64,000 bases of DNA from Pseudomonadota bacterium (GTDB lineage Bacteria > Pseudomonadota > Gammaproteobacteria > Steroidobacterales > Steroidobacteraceae): contig JAEYUC010000036.1 of NCBI GenBank assembly GCA_023433705.1, forward strand, positions 11,980-75,979. Reading direction: 5' to 3'. Numbering within the stretch: the stretch's first letter is position 1; the number at the start of each line of letters is the position of its first letter. A program made the translations under genes and the position numbers. Below the pieces are notes generated by a model. It searched no databases, was not told where the DNA came from, and saw only the letters and a program-made list of their open reading frames with translations. Below are positions 7,973-17,468 of the stretch, in pieces.

Positions 7973-9165
7973 CTTGTTGCCTCGGAAATCATGACTGGCG
8001 AGTCGGGATGGGCCGGATCGAAGCGGCGCTCGTCCGGCGCAATCTGCGATGCAAGGCCCGCGAGCAATGACGCATCGGACCGGCGCAGCCCTTCGACCAC
8101 CATGCGCGCGAGCGAATATGCACCGAACTCGTTGTGATGCGTGCGATCCCGACCTTCGTCGGCGAACGCGCGCGCGGCCGCGTCCGGCCCCAGCGCCTCG
8201 TAGAACGCGATACTCATCGCGTTGAGATCGACGAGCGCGGTTTTCTCCGCGCGCGCGACCGCGCGCATCGCGTCGGGATAATCACCGAGCGAGGGCACGA
8301 TGCGGCCCTGCGCGTCGAAGTTGCGGCGTTCCGGCGACGTGACGAGGATCGGCGTGCCGCCGCGCCGCCGGACTTCGGCGATGTACGCACGCAGGTAAGC
8401 GGGGTAGGTGGTCGCGGCGTCGGCATGGGTCTGCGGCCACTGCGTCTTCTGATCGTTGTGCGCGAACTGGATCATCACCCAGTCCCCGGGACGCAGGGTC
8501 GACAGCAGCTTGTCCAAGCGCAGCTCACCGAGGAAAGACTTGAGCGATTCGCCCGACTCGGCGTGATTCGCGACCGCGATCCCGTTGCCGAAGAATCGCG
8601 GCAGCATCTGGCCCCAGCTCGCGTTCGGCGCGAGGGCCTGGTCCGTCACCGTCGAATCGCCGGCGAGGTAAAGGGTCGGCAGCGCGACCGGCTCGATCGC
8701 GATGGATTGCAACCCGGCCGCATCGGGCGCGAACTCGAGCGACAGCCGGTCATCCCAGTTCGCGCTGCCGATCTCGCGCGGCTTGAGCCGCACTTCTGTT
8801 CCACCGGCGGCATTTTCGGGCAGCGCCGGAAGCGCGGGCGTGCGCACGTTGACCACGAAGCGGATGTCGTCGCGAGGATTCTCGGCAACGAGCCGCCGTT
8901 GCTCGGCAAAGATTCGACGGACCGATCCGTCGGGCGGCAATCGCACGACCACTCGGTAATTGCCTTCGGGTAACCGCACGGAAAAACGCTTCGTTCCGTG
9001 CTCGAAGCCGAATCCGCGCGCGGCGTCGTAGGTCGGAAAACCGGCGGCATTGCCTCCGGCCGCAAAGTCGAAGATCCGTGGCCGCACCTCGTCCACCACG
9101 GTCGGTCCCGACGAGACGGTGACAGGTACCGCCGCCAGCGCCGCGCATGCGATCAACGACTTCAA
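7969..9165 (-). CDS. Rhamnogalacturonan acetylesterase (SGNH hydrolase) with N-terminal domain
   Basis: The proposed TTG start at 9165 gives 398 residues beginning (M)KSLIACAALAAVPV, a credible signal peptide, with GGAG nine nt upstream. The longer frame from 9288 has no signal and reads an unlikely Lys/Arg-rich leader. A beta-rich N-terminal domain precedes the SGNH fold: LAGDSTV with the nucleophile Ser, an Asn-bearing block near FAHND, and DRTHHNEFG with the Asp-His pair. It should remove acetyl groups from rhamnogalacturonan outside the cytoplasm. It is the first gene of the operon. A 14-codon ATG frame (9206-9162) overlaps its start, so translational coupling or a sequencing frameshift is possible. 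Confidence 0.82.
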   Translation of the reverse strand: MKSLIACAALAAVPVTVSSGPTVVDEVRPRIFDFAAGGNAAGFPTYDAARGFGFEHGTKRFSVRLPEGNYRVVVRLPPDGSVRRIFAEQRRLVAENPRDDIRFVVNVRTPALPALPENAAGGTEVRLKPREIGSANWDDRLSLEFAPDAAGLQSIAIEPVALPTLYLAGDSTVTDQALAPNASWGQMLPRFFGNGIAVANHAESGESLKSFLGELRLDKLLSTLRPGDWVMIQFAHNDQKTQWPQTHADAATTYPAYLRAYIAEVRRRGGTPILVTSPERRNFDAQGRIVPSLGDYPDAMRAVARAEKTALVDLNAMSIAFYEALGPDAAARAFADEGRDRTHHNEFGAYSLARMVVEGLRRSDASLLAGLASQIAPDERRFDPAHPDSPVMISEATR

Positions 9166-9206
9166 GCGAGCGGACTCCGCGGGCAGGCCCCGCCGACGAT
9201 GCTCAT
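9162..9206 (-). CDS. Possible 14-residue leader peptide coupled to the acetylesterase
   Basis: ATG at 9206 has a strong GGGGGGA ribosome site seven nt upstream, much better than that of the main gene. It encodes MSIVGGACPRSPLA and stops at TGA 9164-9162, which overlaps the TTG start of the acetylesterase by the TTGA arrangement. Three readings are open: a leader peptide that feeds ribosomes to the TTG start, the true N-terminus separated by a frameshift, or a chance frame. I cannot choose from sequence alone. Confidence 0.35.
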   Translation of the reverse strand: MSIVGGACPRSPLA

Positions 9207-9233
9207 GCTTGGATCCCCCCGTGATGTGCGATT

Positions 9234-9268
9234 CGATCGAGTTTGATCGCTTTTTATCGTACTTGATC
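9234..9268 (-). promoter_or_regulatory. Four 10-bp-phased direct repeats, candidate operator of the pectin operon
   Basis: On the minus strand GATCAAGTAC, GATAAAAAGC, GATCAAACTC and GATCGAATCG follow one another without gaps, so GAT recurs every 10 bp (plus-strand ATC at 9236, 9246, 9256, 9266). All copies thus face one side of the helix. The block is 28 nt upstream of the ATG at 9206, in the promoter region of the acetylesterase operon and away from the tRNA-Lys promoter. No regulator gene is adjacent. Confidence 0.4.
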
Positions 9269-9344
9269 GGTATGCGCCAGCGCCCCATTGGCGTCCCACG
9301 AGGATACTTTGGCGTCTCGCGGTGGATTTTCGTTTTCGCTCTGG

Positions 9345-9359
9345 TAGAGTGCGCGCCCC
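9345..9359 (+). promoter_or_regulatory. -10 element and GC-rich discriminator of tRNA-Lys
   Basis: TAGAGT (9345-9350) followed by GCGCGCCCC (9351-9359), eight nt before the mature tRNA. The same discriminator follows the -10 of the tRNA-Pro unit, and a close form precedes tRNA-Leu. No good -35 is visible at the usual distance. Confidence 0.4.
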
Positions 9360-9366
9360 TGCGGAC

Positions 9367-9442
9367 GGGCCGTTAGCTCAGTTGGTAGAGCAGCTGACTC
9401 TTAATCAGTAGGTCGTAGGTTCGACCCCTACACGGCCCACCA
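9367..9442 (+). tRNA. tRNA-Lys (anticodon CTT)
   Basis: 76 nt with acceptor arms GGGCCGT and ACGGCCC, discriminator A and encoded CCA. The anticodon loop CTCTTAA between GCTGA and TCAGT gives CTT, reading AAG, the preferred Lys codon in this window. D-loop and T-arm are canonical. Confidence 0.97.
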
Positions 9443-9472
9443 CTTCCCCGCATCGCGGGCGTAATTACGCCG

Positions 9473-10171
9473 ATGTCAGAGCAATCCTCCCGCGATGACA
9501 CCCAGTCCATCGAGCCGGCTCGCGTTGCGAGCAGGCTGGCCGGGACTGCCTTCGCGGGCATCGAGATCGGCGAAAAGGTCGGCGAGGGCAAGCGCTCCGT
9601 CGTCTACCGGGCGCGCTGGCGCGATCGCGACGCGAGCCTCAAGGTCTACAAGCCCGCCGAAATACTGCGTCACGCACGCAAACATCCGCTCCCGCTGGCC
9701 GAGTTCGAACATCGCCGCAACCAGTCGTTCTATCGCGCGCCGGGGATGTCGAAGTACGTGGCGGAACCGCTGGGTTACCTGGTCGAGCCGGATCTGCAGA
9801 TGACGCTGCAGGAATATCTGGACGGCGAGATCTACTACTTCGCGCGCCGCGACAACGCCGGTTTCATTTCGCCGCGTTTCAAGGAAGACCTCGCGGAGCT
9901 CGTGCGGTTGAGCCACGCGGCGCAGCTCTACGACATCGACCTGCACGCGATGAACGTGATGGTGGACCGTCGCACCGGTGGTCCGAAACTGTTCGACTTC
10001 AACCAGATCCCGTTCCACGAGCGGCCCCAGAATCCGCTCGTCGCGCTGGCTCTCAAGCTGGGATTGTTAGGCCGCGAGTCGCGCGACCTGCGCAAACTCG
10101 CGAGCTTCGACGACTTCGCCCGGATCGAGCGCAAGCTCGTCAAATTCTACGAGCCCGGCTCCGGCGGCTGA
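9473..10171 (+). CDS. Protein-kinase-fold protein, YrbL/InaA-like
   Basis: 232 residues with a reduced kinase fold. GEKVGEGKRSVVYRARW resembles a glycine-rich loop, ASLKVYKP the beta-3 Lys, DIDLHAMNVMV the catalytic loop (D-L-H-x-x-N) and KLFDFNQ the metal-binding DFG equivalent (DFN). This pattern fits the YrbL/lipopolysaccharide-kinase-type families rather than eukaryotic-like Ser/Thr kinases. The substrate is unknown. It starts 30 nt after tRNA-Lys and converges with the Trm112-like gene, stop to stop 7 nt apart. No signal peptide or membrane segment is seen. Confidence 0.6.
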   Translation: MSEQSSRDDTQSIEPARVASRLAGTAFAGIEIGEKVGEGKRSVVYRARWRDRDASLKVYKPAEILRHARKHPLPLAEFEHRRNQSFYRAPGMSKYVAEPLGYLVEPDLQMTLQEYLDGEIYYFARRDNAGFISPRFKEDLAELVRLSHAAQLYDIDLHAMNVMVDRRTGGPKLFDFNQIPFHERPQNPLVALALKLGLLGRESRDLRKLASFDDFARIERKLVKFYEPGSGG

Positions 10172-10178
10172 CCGGCCT

Positions 10179-10376
10179 TCAGCCCGGCTGTTGCGCGAGC
10201 AACGGGTCGTTGTCTTCGAGCTTGATCGCATCCTCGGGAAGCATCGCCGCGATCCCGTCCTTGATCGGGTAAGCGAGTTTGCTGGTCGGGCAGACGAGCA
10301 GCTGGCGGGATTCGGAGAAGAACACCGGCGCCTTCGACACCGGGCAAGCGAGCATTTCGATCAGTCTGGGATCCAC
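10179..10376 (-). CDS. Trm112 family (YcaR-like) small zinc-ribbon-type protein
   Basis: The GTG start at 10376 has GAGGA five nt upstream and gives 65 residues starting (M)DPRLIEMLACPVSK. CPVSK and CPTSKLAYPIKDGI match the Trm112/YcaR family, but each zinc-ribbon half has only one Cys here (CPxS instead of CPxC), so zinc binding is probably lost. E. coli YcaR sits beside lpxK and kdsB; here it follows a small membrane-protein gene by 14 nt. Bacterial members are thought to act as small partner proteins, but its client is not known. Confidence 0.8.
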   Translation of the reverse strand: MDPRLIEMLACPVSKAPVFFSESRQLLVCPTSKLAYPIKDGIAAMLPEDAIKLEDNDPLLAQQPG

Positions 10377-10390
10377 GGAATTCCTCGTTT

Positions 10391-10759
10391 TCAGGCGGCC
10401 GAACGGGTGGTCGAGATCAGCCAGCAAAGCGCCACGGCCACGGCCACCCCGACCACCTGCTGGGTACGCGACCATTGCACCAGAGTTCCATCCATCGAGG
10501 CTATGCCGATCGCCGTGACGACGAACCAGATGCCGCTCTGCAGCGCGACGCCCTGGATCGAGGCCGACTGCATGAATTTCACGGCGACGATGTACAGGGA
10601 GACTCCGCCGGCAAAGGCGGCCAGCGAGGCCAGGGCGATTTTCAGGTCGAGGCTGCCGCCCGGCCATGCCCTCGAGGCGTAGACGAATCCCCGGGCGTCG
10701 AGCACTCCGGAGGCGATGGTCAGCAGTCCCACGAGGAGGAAATTGCCTGTTTGTCCCAT
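10391..10759 (-). CDS. Small four-helix inner-membrane protein, SMR/EamA-like size
   Basis: 122 residues with about four hydrophobic stretches: near 6-27, 40-60, 70-88 and 100-117. Size and helix number resemble small multidrug resistance or half-EamA transporters, but I do not recognise the conserved membrane Glu of true SMR pumps (the first helix lacks it), so the function is left open. The ATG at 10759 lies opposite the tRNA-Leu promoter region. It probably forms a two-gene unit with the Trm112-like gene. Confidence 0.6.
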   Translation of the reverse strand: MGQTGNFLLVGLLTIASGVLDARGFVYASRAWPGGSLDLKIALASLAAFAGGVSLYIVAVKFMQSASIQGVALQSGIWFVVTAIGIASMDGTLVQWSRTQQVVGVAVAVALCWLISTTRSAA

Positions 10760-10840
10760 CTTATGTCCCTGTGAGGTGGCGGCGAAGCATAGCCAAAAAA
10801 GTGGGTCTGAACGTTGCGGGTTCGATGTACCGGATTGGCA

Positions 10841-10855
10841 TATAATCCGCGCCCC
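10841..10855 (+). promoter_or_regulatory. -10 element and discriminator of tRNA-Leu/tig
   Basis: A perfect TATAAT (10841-10846) followed by CCGCGCCCC, 21 nt before the mature tRNA. TTGCGG lies upstream but 21 bp away, too far for a standard spacer, so the -35 is uncertain. No terminator separates the tRNA from tig, so this promoter may serve both. Confidence 0.5.
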
Positions 10856-10867
10856 TCGCGCCTGGGG

Positions 10868-10952
10868 GCGAGAGTGGCGGAACTGGTAGACGCGCTGGAT
10901 TTAGGTTCCAGTGGGGCAACCCGTGAGAGTTCGAGTCTCTCCTTTCGCACCA
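10868..10952 (+). tRNA. tRNA-Leu (anticodon TAG)
   Basis: 85 nt class II tRNA with a long variable arm. Acceptor arms GCGAGAG and CTTTCGC include a G-T pair; discriminator A and encoded CCA follow. The anticodon stem CTGGA/TCCAG holds TTTAGGT with TAG, the tRNA that reads the rare CTA codon discussed in the findings. It lies 35 nt before tig. Confidence 0.97.
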
Positions 10953-10987
10953 ATCGCGCAGCGTTACAAACGAGTTGAGGAATGGAT

Positions 10988-12292
10988 ATGCAGGTTTCAG
11001 TGACCGCCACGGGCGGACTTGAGCGCCGTCTAGAGGTGGCGATCCCGGCCGCGCAGGTCGACGGTGAAGTCGCGCAGCGCTTGAACAAGATTTCGCGCAC
11101 GGCGCGTCTCAAGGGCTTCCGCCCGGGCAAGGCGCCGCTCGCGGTGATTCGTCAGCAGTACGGCGAGCAGGTGCACGGCGAGGTCGTGAGCGACCTGTTG
11201 CGCTCCTCGTTCTCGGAGGCCGTCGCGCGCGAGAAGCTCAATCCCGCGGGCGGTCCGCGCATCGAGCCCATCGCGATGGGTCCCGGCGGCGATCTCAAGT
11301 ACGCCGCGGTGTTCGAAGTCCTGCCCGAGGTGAAGCTGCACCCGGTCTCGGAAATCGCAGTCGAGAAGCCGGTTGCCAGCGTCACGGACGCGGACCTGGA
11401 CGCGATGATCGACACGCTGCGCAAGCAGCGCCCGTCCTTCGTCGAAGTCGCGCGCGCCGCGGCGGCGAACGATCGCGTGACGGTCAGCTTCAAGGGCACG
11501 ATCGACGGCGTCGCATTCGAAGGTGGCAGCGGTGAAGACGTTGCGATCACCGTCGGCACGGGCCAGGTGATGAAGGAATTCGAAGACGCGCTGGTGGGCG
11601 CGAGCGCGGGCGACACGCGCGAAACCGATGCGACGTTCCCGACGGAACATCCGAACAAGGACCTCGCCGGAAAGACCGCGCATTTCTCGATCCAGATCGT
11701 GAAGGTCGAGGAACAGCAGCTCGCGCCGCTCGACGAGTCATTCGCGAAGAGCTTCGGCATCGCCGACGGCAGTATCGACAGCCTGCGCAGCGAAGTGCGC
11801 GCGAACATGGAGCGCGAGCTCAATGAAGCCGTGCGTCAGAACGTGCGAGGCCAGGTGCTCGAGGGGCTTTACAATGCGAATCCGCTCGAGCTGCCGCGCC
11901 AGCTGGTCGAGGAGCGCATCCAGGAACTGCAGGTCGAGATGCTTCGCCGCGCCGGTGTGCGCGACGCCAAGCAGTTGCCGCCGCGCGAACCGTTCGAGGA
12001 ACCCGCCCGTCGCCGGGTCGCGCTGAGCCTGCTCATGAGCGAGGTCGTGCGTGCCGCCAACCTCAAGGTCAGCCGCGAATCCGTGCAGGAAAAACTGAAC
12101 GAAGTGGCCTCGTCGTATTCCAAACCGGACGAAGTGCGACGTGCCTACTTGCAAAACCCCGACCTGATGCGACAAATAGAGTCGCAGGTTCTCGAGGCTC
12201 AGGCGATCGACTGGGTGCTGAGTCAGGCCAAAGTTACCGACAAGGCCGCGACGTTCTCGGATCTGACGAAGTTCGGTACGAACGAGAGCTGA
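10988..12292 (+). CDS. tig: Trigger factor
   Basis: Start at the second ATG (10988), giving MQVSVTATGG as in other trigger factors, with GAGG seven nt upstream; the ATG at 10982 lies too close to that site. The 434 residues show the ribosome-binding N-domain with the GFRPGKAPL signature near residue 44, a central FKBP-like isomerase domain (VTVSFKGTIDG, FEGGSGED) and the long helical C-terminal chaperone arms. It binds nascent chains at the ribosome exit tunnel. It heads the tig-clpP-clpX-lon run, 32 nt before clpP. Confidence 0.96.
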   Translation: MQVSVTATGGLERRLEVAIPAAQVDGEVAQRLNKISRTARLKGFRPGKAPLAVIRQQYGEQVHGEVVSDLLRSSFSEAVAREKLNPAGGPRIEPIAMGPGGDLKYAAVFEVLPEVKLHPVSEIAVEKPVASVTDADLDAMIDTLRKQRPSFVEVARAAAANDRVTVSFKGTIDGVAFEGGSGEDVAITVGTGQVMKEFEDALVGASAGDTRETDATFPTEHPNKDLAGKTAHFSIQIVKVEEQQLAPLDESFAKSFGIADGSIDSLRSEVRANMERELNEAVRQNVRGQVLEGLYNANPLELPRQLVEERIQELQVEMLRRAGVRDAKQLPPREPFEEPARRRVALSLLMSEVVRAANLKVSRESVQEKLNEVASSYSKPDEVRRAYLQNPDLMRQIESQVLEAQAIDWVLSQAKVTDKAATFSDLTKFGTNES

Positions 12293-12324
12293 AGATCAGG
12301 CTGAGGAATTTAGGAGACATTTCG

Positions 12325-12948
12325 ATGAACGAGCGCGCCTTGAACCTGGTTCCGATCGTCGTGGAGCAGACCGCCCGCGGCGAGCGTTCCTACGACATCT
12401 ATTCGCGCCTGCTCAAGGAACGCGTGGTGTTCGCGGTGGGTCCGGTCGAGGACTACATGGCCAACGTCATCGTCGCGCAGCTGCTGTTCCTCGAATCGGA
12501 AAACCCCGAGAAGGACATCGCGCTGTACATCAATTCGCCCGGCGGGTCCGTCAGCGCGGGCCTGGCGATCTACGACACCATGCAGTTCATCAAGCCGGAC
12601 GTGAGCACGATCTGCGTCGGCATGGCGGCCTCCATGGGCGCGGTCCTGCTCGCCGGTGGTGCGAAGGGCAAGCGGTTCATGTTGCCCAATTCGCGCGCGA
12701 TGATTCACCAGCCCTCGGGCGGCTACCAGGGCCAGGCCAGCGACATCCACATCCAGGCCCAGGAAATTCTCAAGATTCGTGAGCGCCTGAATGAAATTCT
12801 TGCCCGCCACACCGGTCAGACGGTGGACAAGATCCGGGCCGACTCCGAACGCGACAATTTCATGAGCCCGACTGAGGCAGTCGCTTACGGGCTTGTAGAT
12901 AAGTTACTCGACAAGCGTGTGGCGCCTCCGACCGCGCCGACGCCGTAA
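12325..12948 (+). CDS. clpP: ATP-dependent Clp protease proteolytic subunit
   Basis: 207 residues with the serine-protease triad Ser103 (GMAASMGA), His128 (MIHQPSGG) and Asp177 (ERDNFMSP). NSPGGSVSAG is the substrate-strand motif. ClpP forms two stacked heptamers that degrade substrates fed by ClpX or ClpA. AGGAGACATTTCGATG gives a good ribosome site. It is followed after 179 nt by clpX, which seems to have its own promoter. Confidence 0.97.
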   Translation: MNERALNLVPIVVEQTARGERSYDIYSRLLKERVVFAVGPVEDYMANVIVAQLLFLESENPEKDIALYINSPGGSVSAGLAIYDTMQFIKPDVSTICVGMAASMGAVLLAGGAKGKRFMLPNSRAMIHQPSGGYQGQASDIHIQAQEILKIRERLNEILARHTGQTVDKIRADSERDNFMSPTEAVAYGLVDKLLDKRVAPPTAPTP

Positions 12949-13047
12949 AGATTCCCGACGCGCGGCGGCGGCGGGACGGCAATTGCGAAGCGACTCGCAG
13001 TTCTCGACAAATCCCATATAAACAACGGGTTCCGCCCGGGTGCGACT

Positions 13048-13075
13048 TTGTCACCATGCGGACCCGTGATATATA
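13048..13075 (+). promoter_or_regulatory. Candidate sigma-70 promoter of clpX
   Basis: TTGTCA (13048-13053) and TATATA (13070-13075) are separated by 16 bp in the 179-bp gap between clpP and clpX, about 50 nt before the clpX start. A weaker CCCATATA near 13012 might belong to a heat-shock-type element, but its -35 is poor. Confidence 0.42.
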
Positions 13076-13127
13076 GAAACCAAGGCTGACGGGGCATTTT
13101 GTCCGGTCAGTGTCACGCGGAGCAACG

Positions 13128-14447
<1,320 letters not shown>

Positions 14448-14532
14448 CGGCCGGACGCCGAATCCCTACGAGTACCGCCGGAATCTTCCGGCGGGACACT
14501 TCGCGCATCCGATCGGGGCCTCTCGCAGGTGT

Positions 14533-14560
14533 GTTGAAAGACACAGTTCACGCCCCATTT
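14533..14560 (+). promoter_or_regulatory. Heat-shock (sigma-32) promoter of lon
   Basis: GTTGAAA (14533-14539) and CCCCATTT (14553-14560) with a 13-bp spacer match the sigma-32 consensus (CTTGAAA, 13-14 bp, CCCCATNT) at nearly every position. It lies about 80 nt before the lon start, as expected for a heat-shock protease gene. Confidence 0.75.
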
Positions 14561-14638
14561 CCCGCGCTACACTTTGACTAAATACAGCCGCGGGATGCTG
14601 CATTTCGCAGCGTCTCGCAGTCTGCGAGGGCCCAGCGC

Positions 14639-17134
<2,496 letters not shown>

Positions 17135-17160
17135 GACGGGGCGGTAAACCGCAAAACGAG

Positions 17161-17198
17161 GGCCTCCCGCGCAACCTGGCGGGAGGCCTCTTTTTTTT
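17161..17198 (+). terminator. Rho-independent terminator of lon
   Basis: Stem GGCCTCCCGC (17161-17170) pairs perfectly with GCGGGAGGCC (17179-17188) around an 8-nt loop and is followed by TCTTTTTTTT. It lies 26 nt after the lon stop and isolates lon from the tRNA-Val/Asp unit. Confidence 0.93.
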
Positions 17199-17282
17199 GG
17201 GAGCCCGGCACGGGCTAAATGGCTTCCGTAGCCGGATACGATCCGCTAGACTGCGCGGCCTTTCGCGGGCGGCCTATCGATC

Positions 17283-17357
17283 GGGTGCTTAGCTCAGCGG
17301 TAGAGCATCGCCCTTACAAGGCGAGGGTCGGGGGTTCGAAACCCTCAGCACCCACCA
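17283..17357 (+). tRNA. tRNA-Val (anticodon TAC)
   Basis: 75 nt with acceptor arms GGGTGCT and AGCACCC, discriminator A and encoded CCA. The anticodon stem TCGCC/GGCGA holds the loop CTTACAA with TAC. A TAGACT followed by GCGCGGCC about 30 nt upstream may be its -10 and discriminator. Confidence 0.97.
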
Positions 17358-17363
17358 AAAATT

Positions 17364-17440
17364 GGAGCGGTAGTTCAGTTGGTTAGAATACCGGCCTGTC
17401 ACGCCGGGGGTCGCGGGTTCGAGTCCCGTCCGCTCCGCCA
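17364..17440 (+). tRNA. tRNA-Asp (anticodon GTC)
   Basis: 77 nt with acceptor arms GGAGCGG and CCGCTCC, discriminator G and encoded CCA. The anticodon loop CTGTCAC gives GTC. Only 6 nt separate it from tRNA-Val, and ppiD starts 28 nt downstream without an evident terminator. Confidence 0.97.
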
Positions 17441-17468
17441 ATCTTTTTAGGACCGTCCAGGACTGTCG

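Noticed and set aside
4711..9442. Integrated element using tRNA genes as attachment sites
   Set aside because: No integrase, no duplicated tRNA 3' end and no direct repeats at the edges of the pectin operon were found; only the position is suggestive.
12995..13020. Sigma-32 promoter before clpX using CCCATATA
   Set aside because: The -35 region at the right distance is poor (CTCGCA) and the sigma-70 pair downstream is better.
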